From: Sphingomonas sp. Leaf22
GTDB lineage: Bacteria; Pseudomonadota; Alphaproteobacteria; Sphingomonadales; Sphingomonadaceae
Length of the DNA: 64,000 nucleotides
NCBI RefSeq assembly: GCF_001421715.1
Contig: NZ_LMKP01000045.1
Span: 1-64,000, forward strand
Reading direction: 5' to 3'
Under the pieces are notes generated by a model. That model was not told where the DNA came from. It was given only the letters and a program-made list of their open reading frames with translations, and did not search any database. A program made the position numbers and the translations under genes. Within the stretch, counting starts at the first letter, position 1; the number at the start of each line of letters is the position of its first letter. Below, one piece after another: positions 36,051 to 45,176 of the stretch.

Positions 36051-37528
36051 ACGCGCGGATCAACCCCGGCCCGCCCGCCGATATCTGCCTGATCGTCGAG
36101 GGGGCGTACCCCTATGTCGTCGGCGGCGTATCGGGATGGTTGCAGGACCTGATTACCCACCTACCCGAGCTCCGCTTCGCCATCGTCGCGATCAAGCCGT
36201 CCTCGGCCCCGCTCGCGATGCAGCTGATCCCGCCCGACAATGTCGTCGAACTGGTCGAGATCGCGCTGGCTCCCGAAGCGACGATGCCGCGCGGCTATCC
36301 GGCGGCGCAGGCGGTGGCGATCGCCGACGCGCTGATCGATTTCGTCGACGGGGGCGGGGCGGGGACGCTCGGCACGCTGATCGCGCTGATCGACGGCGTC
36401 GGACGCCCGCTGACGCCGGGCGACATCCTCGCCCATCCCGCGACCTTCGCGCGGTTGCGCCGCCATTATCAGGCGCTGTTGCCCAAGGCGTCGTTTCACC
36501 ATTATTTCTGGGCGATGCGCGTCCTGCTCGGCGGGCTGCTGGCGGTGCTGACCGCGCCGCTGCCGCGCGCGCGCGCCTATCACACCATCTCGACCGGGTT
36601 CGCCGGGCTGCTGGCGGCGCGCGCGGCACAGGTCAGCAGACGTCCGGCTTTCATCACCGAACATGGCATCTACCTGCTCGAACGACAGATCGAGGTGATG
36701 ATGGCCGAATGGATCGGCGATCAGGTCGATACCGGCCTCGCCATGGACCGCACCGTCAACGACCTGCGCGACCTGTGGGTGCGCGCCTTCACCAGCTATG
36801 CGGGTGCCTGTTACGATGCCTGCGATCCGATCGTCGCGCTGTACGGTGACAATAATGCGGTGCAGCGGCGACTGGGCGCGGCGACCGACCGGGTGCGGGT
36901 GATCCCCAACGGCATCGACGCACGGCGTTTCTCGCACCTCGCCGATGCCCGCGATCCCGACCATCCCCTGGTGGCGCTGCTCGGGCGGGTGGTGCCGATC
37001 AAGGACATCAAGACCTTCGTCCGCGCCTGTGCCATCGCCCATGTGCAGAAACCGCATCTGCGTTTCGTCGTGCTGGGGCCGGAGGACGAGGACCGCGAAT
37101 ATGCTGCCGAATGCAACCAGCTGGTCGCCGATCTCGGGCTGAACGACGTCCTGCATTTCGCCGGGCGGGTGCGGATCGAGGACTGGATGAACCGCATCGA
37201 CCTGCTGGTGCTGACCAGCCTGTCCGAAGCGCAGCCGCTGGTGATATTGGAAGGGGGGGCGTGCGGCATCCCGGTCGTCGCGCCCGACGTCGGCAGTTGC
37301 CGCGAGATGATCGAGGGGCGCGGGGCCCATGATCCCGGCCATGGCGGCATCGTCACGCCGCTGGTCAATCCGCAGGCGACGGCGGCGGGCATCTGCGCGA
37401 TCGCCGGCGAACCGGCGGTCCGCTGGGAAATGGGTGAGGCGATGCGCCGCCGGGTGCTGCGCGATTACGATCACCCGACGATCATCGGGTCGTATCGTGC
37501 GCTCTATGGGGAATTGATCGGCCGGTAG
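36047..37528 (+). CDS. pelF: Pel glycosyltransferase PelF (GT4)
   Basis: A 493-residue cytoplasmic GT-B enzyme. It begins with the PelF-type DICLIVEGAYPYVVGGVSGW (the glycine-rich acceptor loop) and shows VIPNGIDARRFSHL, ALLGRVVPIKDIKTFVRA and SLSEAQPLVILEGGACGIPV with the E-x7-E donor-binding pattern. PelF polymerises UDP-linked amino sugars into Pel. Size is close to Pseudomonas PelF (about 507). The GTG start overlaps the pelE stop. Last gene of the operon; repeat B1 follows 26 bases later and may contribute to termination. Confidence 0.95.
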   Translation: MNARINPGPPADICLIVEGAYPYVVGGVSGWLQDLITHLPELRFAIVAIKPSSAPLAMQLIPPDNVVELVEIALAPEATMPRGYPAAQAVAIADALIDFVDGGGAGTLGTLIALIDGVGRPLTPGDILAHPATFARLRRHYQALLPKASFHHYFWAMRVLLGGLLAVLTAPLPRARAYHTISTGFAGLLAARAAQVSRRPAFITEHGIYLLERQIEVMMAEWIGDQVDTGLAMDRTVNDLRDLWVRAFTSYAGACYDACDPIVALYGDNNAVQRRLGAATDRVRVIPNGIDARRFSHLADARDPDHPLVALLGRVVPIKDIKTFVRACAIAHVQKPHLRFVVLGPEDEDREYAAECNQLVADLGLNDVLHFAGRVRIEDWMNRIDLLVLTSLSEAQPLVILEGGACGIPVVAPDVGSCREMIEGRGAHDPGHGGIVTPLVNPQATAAGICAIAGEPAVRWEMGEAMRRRVLRDYDHPTIIGSYRALYGELIGR

Positions 37529-37554
37529 AGGTTAGCGCCTAACCCTCCGCACAA

Positions 37555-37676
37555 CCGTTCGGTTCGAGCAGCTTCGAGCGAAGTCTAGAAGCGTTTGTCG
37601 AGAACGGCCCGCTTTGGGCGCTGCCTTCTCGACTTCGGTTCTCGACAGGCTCGAACCTCCGCTCGAAGCGAACGGC
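37555..37676. repeat. Palindromic intergenic repeat, family B copy 1
   Basis: Starts CCGTTCGGTTCGAGCAGC and ends GCTCGAAGCGAACGG, with inner parts TCGAGAACGG, TTCTCGACTTCGG and TTCTCGACAGG. The same words recur at 58716-58862. It lies between pelF and a small convergent gene. Confidence 0.85.
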
Positions 37677-37692
37677 AGGTGGGTGGCGTGTC

Positions 37693-37905
37693 TTACGACA
37701 GCTTCTTGCCACGCAGCGTATTCAACACCGCGATCGCCGCCACGCCGGCCAGCGCCGCGCTGGTCCACGGACGGTCCTTGGCAAAGCCGCGCGCCTTGTC
37801 GGCGATCGGGGCGTCGCCGCCGAAATGCTTCTTGAACGCATCGGTCAGCTTGGTCTTGCCGTTCGAAACGGGGATGTCGCGATTGGTGATGAGCGTGTCG
37901 GCCAT
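37693..37905 (-). CDS. Small single-helix membrane protein
   Basis: A 70-residue protein: a charged N-terminal two-thirds (NGKTKLTDAFKKHFGGDAPI) and a C-terminal hydrophobic helix (TSAALAGVAAIAVLNTL) ending RGKKLS. The layout resembles DUF883/ElaB-like tail-anchored proteins, but the match is loose. AGGAG precedes the ATG at 37905. It converges with pelF and lies downstream of the TonB receptor in the same orientation. Confidence 0.6.
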   Translation of the reverse strand: MADTLITNRDIPVSNGKTKLTDAFKKHFGGDAPIADKARGFAKDRPWTSAALAGVAAIAVLNTLRGKKLS

Positions 37906-37978
37906 GAATCTACTCCTGATCGGTGAAGGTCGCGGGTCGTAACGCACGACCCGCGAACCGGTGCCATCGCCGTCCCGA

Positions 37979-40681
37979 TCAGAAGTTCAGCCGCGCGCCG
38001 ATAGCATAGCGCGGGCCATAGGTTTCGAACGCGATCACCCGTTCCTTATAGACCGAATAGGAAAAGGTCTTTTCGTTGAACAGGTTCAGCCCCTGCGCGA
38101 ACAAAGTCAACCGATCGTTCAGCGCATAGTTGATGCTCGCGTCCCAAATGCCATATGCGTCGACATTGACCGGCTGTCCGCGATTGCCCTGCTGCGTCTG
38201 TTCATACGCGTTGCGGTAATTATACGCGATCCGCGCCTGCAACGGCCCTTTTTCGTAGAACGCCACGGCATTGTACGTCGTCGCATCGGGATCGACGAGG
38301 CTCAGGTTCGCCTGCACGCCCAGCCCGTCGAGCGGCGCGGGCAAGCCGGTAAAGGTATATTGCCCCGAAAATTCGATACCGCGATAGCTGCGGCTGCCGA
38401 TATTTTCCGGCCGCGTCCGCCGGAAATCTAGGCCGAGCAGCTGGATCGTCGACGTCACCGATTCCGAGATATTGTCCAGATCCTTGGCGAACAGCGCGAC
38501 GCTGACGAAGCTCGACCGGTCGAGATACCAGGTCAGCGCTGCATCGTAATTCCACCCGATCATCGGTTCGAGGCCTGGATTGCCGTCGGTGATCGCCCGT
38601 TCGCGCGGACGCGGGTTGATGTTGCGGATGAGCAGCAGGTCGGACAGCGTCGCGCGGGTCAGCGTCTTGGCGACCGCCGCCTGCAACACGACATCCTCGA
38701 ACACGTCGATCTTGAAATTGGCACTGGGCAGCCACTGCGCGTAGGAGCCGGTCTGACGGATCGGTTGCGCCGCCGAGAGGTTGACGATCGGATCGCCGCC
38801 GGGCGGGGCGGGGGTGATGCTCACGATCTCCTGCCCGAACCCGCGCGAGGTCACGTCGGTGCGGGTATAGCGCAGCCCGATATTGCCCGACCACGGCCGC
38901 GACCCGAAATCGCCGCCGAACGTCGCCTGCACATAGCCGCCGATCGTCCGCTCCTGCGCCGATCCGCTGTTGCCGGGCACCGGAATGACGCCGAAGCCGC
39001 CGCCATTGGCCGCCAGCGCGGCGCGCGCCGCCGCCGGACTGGCAAGCTGGTTGATCGCCGCATCGCTCAAGAGATAGCTGGCGAGGTCCGCCGCCGAATA
39101 GGTCGGATAGGCGCTGTCGAACATTCCGCTGCCGAGGAAATTCGTCGCCCCCGCCGGCCGCCCGAACACATTCTGCGGCACGCCGACGCCCGCCCCGCAA
39201 TACAGGCATTGCAGCGCATCGGGCGTCTTGAACGAGAACCGGGATTTCTTGCGATCCGAGAAATTATACCCGCCCGAGATCTTCGTCAGAATGCCCATAT
39301 CGGCATCCCATTTCAGGTTCGCATTGCCCTGATAGATCTGGTCCTCGACGCTGACCCCCTCATAGGTCAGGAACCCCGCCTTCGCGTTCGACGTGTCGAG
39401 CAGGTTGCCAAGGCCGGTATAGACCGGCAATCCGGTCGGCCCGATCGCGAAGCGTACGCCGGCCGGCGAATAGCTGGGCGTCGCCAGATTGCTTTCGAAC
39501 CATGCCTGATTGCCGCCGGTATCGTCGGTCGCCTTCGACCACGAAAAATCGACGGAGCCGGTCAGCCGGTCGGACGGGGTCCATGCCAGATTGCCGCCCG
39601 CCTGATAGGTGGTGGCAAGCCGCGGGCGGACCTGGTTGGTGATGTTCGGACCCGATGCGATGCCGGTATAGCTGGTAATGGTCTTGTTCGAATCGACCGT
39701 CGCGGCGGTGATGTCGCCGGGGCCGCCATAAACGAAGAACACCTTGTTGTCGTCGTTCACGTCCAGCTTCGAATACAGGCCGTCGAGCGTGAACAGCAAC
39801 GTGTCGCTCGCCCGCCACTGCGCGGTCAGCAGGCCCGAGAGGCGCTTGCGACTGGTGCGGTTGGTGCCCCATTCGACATAGGTCGGCAGCGACACGCCGG
39901 TGAATTCGGCCGTGCCGTCCTTGTTCAGGTCGAGCGACTGGTTCGCTTCCCATCCGTCGGTGAAGATGCGCTTCCCCTCGATCTTGCGATCGATATAGGA
40001 AAACGCGCCGAGGATGCCGAAATCGCCGCCGCCGAACGTCGTGCTGAACAGCCCCGATGCCTGTGGCGAGAATTCCCCGCGCAGCTTGTCGTAATTGGCC
40101 TGTCCCGACAGCGCGACCTTGGAGCCCGAAAAATCGAACGGCCGCGCGGTGTACATGTCGACCGTCGCGGCGATGCCGCCCTCGATCTGCGCGGCGGTCG
40201 GCGTCTTCGAAACATCGACCCGGTTGATCAGCTCGGCGGGCAGGATGTCGAAGCTGAACTCGCGCCCCTGATTCTCGGTCGCGAGGATGCGGCCATTATA
40301 CAGCGCGCTGCTGAACGCCGGCCCCAGGCCGCGGACGGTGATGAACTGCCCCTCGCCATTGTCGCGGGAGATGGTGACGCCCGGAATACGCTGGATCGCC
40401 TCGGCGATATTCTGGTCGGGCAGCTTGCCGATATCGTCGGCGACGATCGAATCGACGATGTTGTCGGCGTTGCGCTTGATATCGGTCGCGCGGCGCAAAC
40501 TGGCGCGCAGGCCCGTGACGATGATCTCGCCGTCATCGGCGGCCGTCGCCGCATCCTGCACCGTGCCGGCGGGCGGGGCCGGATTGTCGGCCCCCTGCGT
40601 CTGCGCCGTGGCGGGGGTCATGGTCAGCACCGTGGCCATCCCGGCCATCGTGAGCAAGCGGAACCGCGTATCGGATTTCAT
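37979..40681 (-). CDS. TonB-dependent receptor
   Basis: A 900-residue outer-membrane receptor. A signal peptide (MKSDTRFRLLTMAGMATVLT..., cleavage near TAQTQ) is followed by the plug: EIIVTGLRASLRRATDIKR, DDIGKLPDQNIAEAIQRIPG and ITVRGLGPAFSSALYNGR. The barrel runs to a C-terminal Phe (IGARLNF). This subfamily, common in Sphingomonas, Caulobacter and Xanthomonas, often imports oligosaccharides. The ATG at 40681 is preceded by GGGAGAGG. A LacI-like palindrome lies 74 bases upstream and matches one in the sugar ABC locus, suggesting a shared substrate. Confidence 0.95.
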   Translation of the reverse strand: MKSDTRFRLLTMAGMATVLTMTPATAQTQGADNPAPPAGTVQDAATAADDGEIIVTGLRASLRRATDIKRNADNIVDSIVADDIGKLPDQNIAEAIQRIPGVTISRDNGEGQFITVRGLGPAFSSALYNGRILATENQGREFSFDILPAELINRVDVSKTPTAAQIEGGIAATVDMYTARPFDFSGSKVALSGQANYDKLRGEFSPQASGLFSTTFGGGDFGILGAFSYIDRKIEGKRIFTDGWEANQSLDLNKDGTAEFTGVSLPTYVEWGTNRTSRKRLSGLLTAQWRASDTLLFTLDGLYSKLDVNDDNKVFFVYGGPGDITAATVDSNKTITSYTGIASGPNITNQVRPRLATTYQAGGNLAWTPSDRLTGSVDFSWSKATDDTGGNQAWFESNLATPSYSPAGVRFAIGPTGLPVYTGLGNLLDTSNAKAGFLTYEGVSVEDQIYQGNANLKWDADMGILTKISGGYNFSDRKKSRFSFKTPDALQCLYCGAGVGVPQNVFGRPAGATNFLGSGMFDSAYPTYSAADLASYLLSDAAINQLASPAAARAALAANGGGFGVIPVPGNSGSAQERTIGGYVQATFGGDFGSRPWSGNIGLRYTRTDVTSRGFGQEIVSITPAPPGGDPIVNLSAAQPIRQTGSYAQWLPSANFKIDVFEDVVLQAAVAKTLTRATLSDLLLIRNINPRPRERAITDGNPGLEPMIGWNYDAALTWYLDRSSFVSVALFAKDLDNISESVTSTIQLLGLDFRRTRPENIGSRSYRGIEFSGQYTFTGLPAPLDGLGVQANLSLVDPDATTYNAVAFYEKGPLQARIAYNYRNAYEQTQQGNRGQPVNVDAYGIWDASINYALNDRLTLFAQGLNLFNEKTFSYSVYKERVIAFETYGPRYAIGARLNF

Positions 40682-40754
40682 GCCGAATCCTCTCCCTATC
40701 GCTTCCCGTATCGCCATGCCGTTCGTGCGGTCATCGGGTCGGAAGCTGCGACAG

Positions 40755-40768
40755 GTTTAACGATCAAC
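40755..40768. promoter_or_regulatory. LacI-like operator upstream of the TonB receptor
   Basis: GTTTAACGATCAAC, a near-palindrome with a central CG, 74 bases before the receptor start. It differs at only one position from GTTTAACGATAAAC at 45122-45135 in the lacI/hydrolase divergent promoter. The LacI-family protein encoded at 43970-45046 is the natural candidate to bind both. Confidence 0.6.
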
Positions 40769-40885
40769 CTGCCGCACGGCAAGCGGGCATGTGCGGTGGC
40801 GTGTTGATAGAGAAAGAGGTTGGGGTTCACGACGGCGGGCAACGGCATTCCGCTACCCGCCGCCAATGTCAGTCGAACCGGCTGT

Positions 40886-42016
40886 TTAAGCCGTGCGATA
40901 TGCGCATGCGGTTCCATCCGAGCTATTCAGAATGGCGCGATGAACTCTTGAGAACGGGGTCTGCGGCACGACACAGCGAATGATCCCGCTGTTTAGAACC
41001 ACACCGGTTTGCGGATTGACCAGTCGAAAGCTAGCGAGCAAGCCGGCACTGACTACGGATGCACCCGGAAACCCCAAGGCGTACCATATACCAGATCTCG
41101 CGATCGCCGTTCCGCCGGTCTGTTCGACCGCTACGCGCAGGATATAGGTTCGTGCGGGGGCTTTGCCGTCGGTGGCTAACAAGGGTTCCAACTGTAGTGC
41201 CACTTCAAGCGGCGACAAGGCTCCCTTTTCAGCGGCATTCAGAGTCGTCGTCAACGCGTCTGCGGTTAAGACAGCTGCTTTTGCTTCATTGTTTGTACAT
41301 CCCCGTCGGGAGTCTGTTAATTTTTGTAGTTCCTTGTAGTTTTCTCGGATTTTACTATCCGAGCCAAAATCGGAAACTTCACCGGGAATAACGAACGATG
41401 TTTTTTTAGGTGCCTTCTCGCTGGCACCCTTGAACTGGCGCCATACTCTCGAAAACGGAAAGGTCTCTCCATCCTGGTTCATAGCCACGGCATTTACCAG
41501 CAAGCGGTCGTCAAAATCAAATTTTACGGGGGAAATCGCGATATCGGTAGCTATCGCACCTGCAATATCGGAGGCAATGAGTTTTGGTTCATCGTTATCG
41601 GTGCCGGGAAACGCCTCCATTTTCATGCCATCTGCGGTGACATATTCTGTTTCGCATTGCGCCTTTTTGACATAATCTCGGACAGACTCGATCCGGTCAT
41701 GAACGATACGCACCATCGCTAATGATATTTGCTGGTCGTGCGACATGACCAGAACCCTATCCTCTTGGTCAACCGCTTTTTTCGTCACTCCGGCAATGAT
41801 CGCGCCGGCTTCCAGCATGGCGTCGCTCGCCAACAGGCTCGCCTCGATCGCGCCCGCGCCTTCGTTGATCGTCGTTTTTCCCGATGCGGCTTCGAGGCCT
41901 AGCGCCGCGATCAGGCCGGTCTGGGTGGTATCGTCCTGTGCCAGCGCCGGTGTCGATGCGACGACCAGCGACGCGGCCGTCATCAGGCCGGTAACCCGGA
42001 ATGCCATAGTCATCAT
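40886..42016 (-). CDS. Secreted protein of unknown function
   Basis: A 376-residue protein that I do not recognise. It has a signal peptide (FRVTGLMTAASLVVASTPALAQ) and is otherwise soluble and mixed in character, with cysteines in KKAQCETEY, RRGCTNN and IIRCVVP. GAGGA precedes the ATG at 42016. The central coding part (about 41200-41800) is clearly less GC-rich and uses codons rare elsewhere in the window, such as TTT, AAA and ATA, which suggests horizontal origin. It lies between the TonB receptor and a short membrane gene, all on the same strand; no link to sugar uptake is visible. Confidence 0.72.
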   Translation of the reverse strand: MMTMAFRVTGLMTAASLVVASTPALAQDDTTQTGLIAALGLEAASGKTTINEGAGAIEASLLASDAMLEAGAIIAGVTKKAVDQEDRVLVMSHDQQISLAMVRIVHDRIESVRDYVKKAQCETEYVTADGMKMEAFPGTDNDEPKLIASDIAGAIATDIAISPVKFDFDDRLLVNAVAMNQDGETFPFSRVWRQFKGASEKAPKKTSFVIPGEVSDFGSDSKIRENYKELQKLTDSRRGCTNNEAKAAVLTADALTTTLNAAEKGALSPLEVALQLEPLLATDGKAPARTYILRVAVEQTGGTAIARSGIWYALGFPGASVVSAGLLASFRLVNPQTGVVLNSGIIRCVVPQTPFSRVHRAILNSSDGTACAYRTA

Positions 42017-42203
42017 GCGTCCTCTCGTAAACGCGATGGCTGGCCGCCGATGGTTACAGGCCTCGATCAAATGGCCATAAATATCGTCATCGAACAAGGA
42101 AGAATTTGTTTTTGTCTACTCAAGACGGAGTAGAAAGAAAAATTTTGTGACGATCCAGATCATCATACGCGTACCGCAGCAGTATTTGCGGGCGTCGTCA
42201 CGA

Positions 42204-42227
42204 CGTCTTCCACCTAAACGGAAGACG
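42204..42227. other. Hairpin in an AT-rich intergenic stretch
   Basis: CGTCTTCC (42204-42211) and GGAAGACG (42220-42227) form a perfect 8-bp stem, followed closely by GCCCGGTTTTACCGGGC, another small stem. Both lie in the 280 bases between the unknown secreted protein and the next small gene. They may end transcription from the minus strand or be leader structures. Confidence 0.4.
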
Positions 42228-42294
42228 CGTGCCGCAGAGGCCCGGTTTTACCGGGCGCAGATTGACGCCGCTACAGAAGCCGCCTGTGCCGTCG

Positions 42295-42480
42295 TCAGAT
42301 CGACTGCCACACCGCATAGCCGCTGAGCAGTGCCGACGCCGATCCCGACATGCCGACCAACAGATAGCCCATATAGGTCAGCATCGCCGGATTGGGCCGC
42401 TCCATCCGTTTGTTGCGCGCCGCGCCCGACAGCACGAAACTCGCCAACAACCCATAGGTGAACACTGCCGTCTCGACCAT
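42295..42480 (-). CDS. Small two-helix membrane protein
   Basis: A 61-residue protein with two hydrophobic segments (VFTYGLLASFVLSGA and TYMGYLLVGMSGSASALLSG) joined by a basic loop (ARNKRMERPNP). No family recognised. AAAGGA lies upstream but rather far from the ATG. It stands alone, so the call rests on its clean membrane topology and codon use. Confidence 0.5.
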   Translation of the reverse strand: MVETAVFTYGLLASFVLSGAARNKRMERPNPAMLTYMGYLLVGMSGSASALLSGYAVWQSI

Positions 42481-42648
42481 CGCTCGCGCTATCCTTTGCC
42501 AGTGCGGGATGCCCCCCGGCTCTCCGCTGTTCGTCCTAAATCATAGGCCGGTCAGACTAGCAAATGGTTAACGCGGAACCGATCGCTCGATCGAGGCGTT
42601 TCATCGTGTTGGTTTAAAAAATGGGGCTGATTGTTTCGGTGCGCGATC

Positions 42649-42891
42649 TTACGCCGACTTCCGAATGAACAGCTGACCGCCGTCGCGCCCGATCAATGCT
42701 GCGTCACCATGGTCGCGGATATGACGCCACGCCATGCGACGGCATTGCTGGTCGTGTTCGATCTGCCGTTCGACCCATCGCCGCCATGCCGGATCGGCAA
42801 GCGCGATCCTCTCGGCGTCCAGGATGCTCACCGCATGCGCGGCGCGCAGGTGCTTGATATGGAGGATCCAGCGATTGCGTTCGGTCACCAC
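42649..42891 (-). CDS. Hypothetical small protein
   Basis: An 80-residue, largely helical basic protein (AHAVSILDAERIALADPAW, then VERQIEHDQQCRRMAWRHI). No family recognised. Its GTG start overlaps the stop of the upstream sugar ABC ATPase gene, so it is the third gene of the lacI-ATPase transcript. No signal or membrane segment. Confidence 0.6.
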   Translation of the reverse strand: MVTERNRWILHIKHLRAAHAVSILDAERIALADPAWRRWVERQIEHDQQCRRMAWRHIRDHGDAALIGRDGGQLFIRKSA

Positions 42892-43973
42892 TGGGCGGCC
42901 TCCCGCACCGCCACCCCATCCGATCCGAACACCAGCATCCGGCCCGGATCGGCGTACAGCCTCACCGCGCCCGTCACCGCGTGATGCCCGTTCAGCTTCG
43001 CGCGAAATTCGTCGCCTGTCGCCAATCGGCCGTAGAGATAGGTCGAATGGCCCAGCGCCTCGACCGCCTCGACCATCATCGGCAGCGCGACGCCGTCCGC
43101 CCCCGGCTGCAACCGCAGATGCTCGGGCCGCAGCCCCAGCGTCACCCGCTCGCCCTCCGCCAGCGCGCCGGCCGTCCCGGCGATGCGCACGCCCCCGGCC
43201 AGTTCGAAGACCGCCGCCGTGCCATCGCGCGCCACGACCGTCGCCGGCAGCAGGTTGATCCGCGGCGAACCGATGAACCCCGCCGTAAAGATGTTGGCGG
43301 GACGGTCGTAAATCTCCAGCGGGGTGCCGACCTGCGCGATCCGCCCCTTGTCGAGGATCACGAGCCGGTCGGCCAGCGTCATCGCTTCGACCTGATCGTG
43401 CGTCACATAGATCATCGTACTGCCCAATCGCCGGTGCAGCGCCGCCAGTTCGTGCCGCATCCGCACCCGCAGATCGGCGTCGAGGTTCGACAGCGGTTCG
43501 TCGAACAGGAAGATCGCCGGATCGCGCACGATCGCCCGGCCGATCGCCACCCGCTGGCGCTGTCCGCCGGACAGCTGGTGCGGCATCCGGTCGAGCAGCG
43601 CGTCGAGTTCGAGGACCGTCGCGGCACGGTCGACGGCCTGTGCGATCGTCGCCCTGGGCGTGCGGATGTTCTTCAGTCCGAACGCCAGATTCTCGCGCAC
43701 GGTCATGTGCGGGTACAGGGCGTAGGACTGGAACACCATCGCAACGCCGCGATCCGCGGCGGGGACATGGGTCACGTCGCGCTCGCCGATGCGGATCGTG
43801 CCGTGGCTGACGCTTTCGAGGCCGGCGATCATCCGCAGCACCGTCGACTTGCCGCAGCCCGACGACCCGACCAGCACGACGAACTCGCCCGACCGCACCT
43901 GCAGGTCGATGCCGCGGATCGTCTCGACCCCATCATAGGACTTGCCGAGACCTTCGAGCACCAATGCCGTCAT
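42885..43973 (-). CDS. ugpC: Sugar ABC transporter ATP-binding protein (MalK/UgpC type)
   Basis: A 362-residue ATPase of the CUT1 importer family. Walker A is GSSGCGKST, the signature is LSGGQRQRV, Walker B is FLFDEPLSN, and the switch His is in YVTHDQVEAM. A C-terminal OB/TOBE domain of about 120 residues (TLGLRPEHLRL) is present, as in MalK. It should energise the permeases at 47713-49430. Its start overlaps the lacI stop (ATGA), so regulator and ATPase are cotranscribed away from the rest of the transporter. Confidence 0.93.
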   Translation of the reverse strand: MTALVLEGLGKSYDGVETIRGIDLQVRSGEFVVLVGSSGCGKSTVLRMIAGLESVSHGTIRIGERDVTHVPAADRGVAMVFQSYALYPHMTVRENLAFGLKNIRTPRATIAQAVDRAATVLELDALLDRMPHQLSGGQRQRVAIGRAIVRDPAIFLFDEPLSNLDADLRVRMRHELAALHRRLGSTMIYVTHDQVEAMTLADRLVILDKGRIAQVGTPLEIYDRPANIFTAGFIGSPRINLLPATVVARDGTAAVFELAGGVRIAGTAGALAEGERVTLGLRPEHLRLQPGADGVALPMMVEAVEALGHSTYLYGRLATGDEFRAKLNGHHAVTGAVRLYADPGRMLVFGSDGVAVREAAQW

Positions 43974-45046
43974 GCGCAGGTCCCTTTCGACGCGGCGGCG
44001 CTGCTGTCGCCGATCACGAATTCGGCCTCGATCGCGATCGGGGCGGCACCGCCATCGGTGTCGCACAGCAGCCGTTCGGCGGCCTTGCGTCCCTTCTCGA
44101 ACGCATTCTGCCGTACCGTGGTCAACCGCAGCCCGCCGGCTCCGCGGCCGGGCGGGTCGATCCCGTCATAGCCGGTCACCGACATCCGCCCCGGCACCGC
44201 CCGCCCCAGCGCGTCGCACGCCGCGATCACGCCATGCGCCAACCGGTCGGAGAAACAGACGATCGCGGTCAGGTCGCGTTGCCGCTGCAACAATCGGTCG
44301 ACCGCGCGCGCGCCGCCTTCCTCCGCATTCATCGTCTCGCACACCAGCACGCTGTCCTGCGCGATGCCGGCGGCGTCGAAGGCGTCGCGACAGCCGAGGA
44401 TGCGTTCGTGGACGACGTAATTCTCGTCCGAAAAATCGCGGTCCAGCGCGTAAATCTCGCCATGATCCTCGGTCCATGGAAAGGTGACGATCGCGATCCG
44501 GCGGTGGCCGAGCGCGAGCAGGTGCGACACCACCGCGCGCATCATCGCCCGGTCGTTGGTCAGCACGCTGGGCAGCCCCGGCGCGTCGAAATCGACCACC
44601 ACGGTCGGCAACCGCCGCGCGAGCGCTTTCTGGATCGTCGGATTGCTCTTGTACGGTGCATTCAGGATATAGCCGTCGACGATCGCGGTCAGCGTGTCGC
44701 GCCGTTCGGGATGCCTGTCCTTCAGCGGGATCAGGACAATGTTGGCGCCCTCCTCCTCGCACACCGACGAGATGCCCCGCAGGAACGCGATGTCGTGCGC
44801 GTCGGTAAAGGCATAGCTTAGCTGGTCGTTGAACAGCACGCCGATCGCGCCGCATTGTCCGGTGCGCAGCGACCGTGCGGCGGGGTTCGGCCCTTCGTAA
44901 TGGACATGGCGGGCATGGGCGAAGATGCGGTCGCGCAGGTCTTTCGACACCTTTGCCGGGTTGTTGTACGCATTCGACACCGACGTATGGGTGATGCCCA
45001 GATCGGCGGCGATCGATTTCAGCGTGGCGCGTTTGGGGCGCGGCAT
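43970..45046 (-). CDS. LacI-family transcriptional regulator
   Basis: A 358-residue repressor. The N-terminal helix-turn-helix reads ATLKSIAADLGITHTSVSNAY, followed by the hinge PNPAARSLRTG and a periplasmic-binding-protein-like ligand domain (GAIGVLFND, TGYDGIDPP). GGAGAGGA precedes the ATG at 45046. It likely represses itself, the ATPase, the divergent hydrolase-transporter operon and perhaps the TonB receptor, through the GTTTAACG palindrome, until a sugar binds. Confidence 0.92.
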   Translation of the reverse strand: MPRPKRATLKSIAADLGITHTSVSNAYNNPAKVSKDLRDRIFAHARHVHYEGPNPAARSLRTGQCGAIGVLFNDQLSYAFTDAHDIAFLRGISSVCEEEGANIVLIPLKDRHPERRDTLTAIVDGYILNAPYKSNPTIQKALARRLPTVVVDFDAPGLPSVLTNDRAMMRAVVSHLLALGHRRIAIVTFPWTEDHGEIYALDRDFSDENYVVHERILGCRDAFDAAGIAQDSVLVCETMNAEEGGARAVDRLLQRQRDLTAIVCFSDRLAHGVIAACDALGRAVPGRMSVTGYDGIDPPGRGAGGLRLTTVRQNAFEKGRKAAERLLCDTDGGAAPIAIEAEFVIGDSSAAASKGTCA

Positions 45047-45100
45047 GGCATCCTCTCCATTCGGCCGTTCCGCCGGTTGGCCCCTGCCTACCGCGCCGCC

Positions 45101-45135
45101 TTGACAGCCGCAACTGCCAATGTTTAACGATAAAC
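45101..45135 (+). promoter_or_regulatory. Promoter with overlapping LacI-like operator
   Basis: A -35 box TTGACA (45101-45106) and a -10-like TTAACG (45124-45129) are 17 bases apart, pointing to the hydrolase gene. The palindrome GTTTAACGATAAAC (45122-45135) covers the -10 region, so a bound repressor would block the promoter. It is also 76 bases upstream of lacI on the other strand. Confidence 0.65.
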
Positions 45136-45176
45136 CCGCACCTCGAAACGGGGGCGGTGGAGAGGAACGGCCGCTT

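Noticed and set aside
38765..40807. A 680-residue plus-strand frame opposite the first TonB receptor
   Set aside because: Low-complexity, Arg-rich translation; the minus strand has an intact receptor with plug and barrel motifs.
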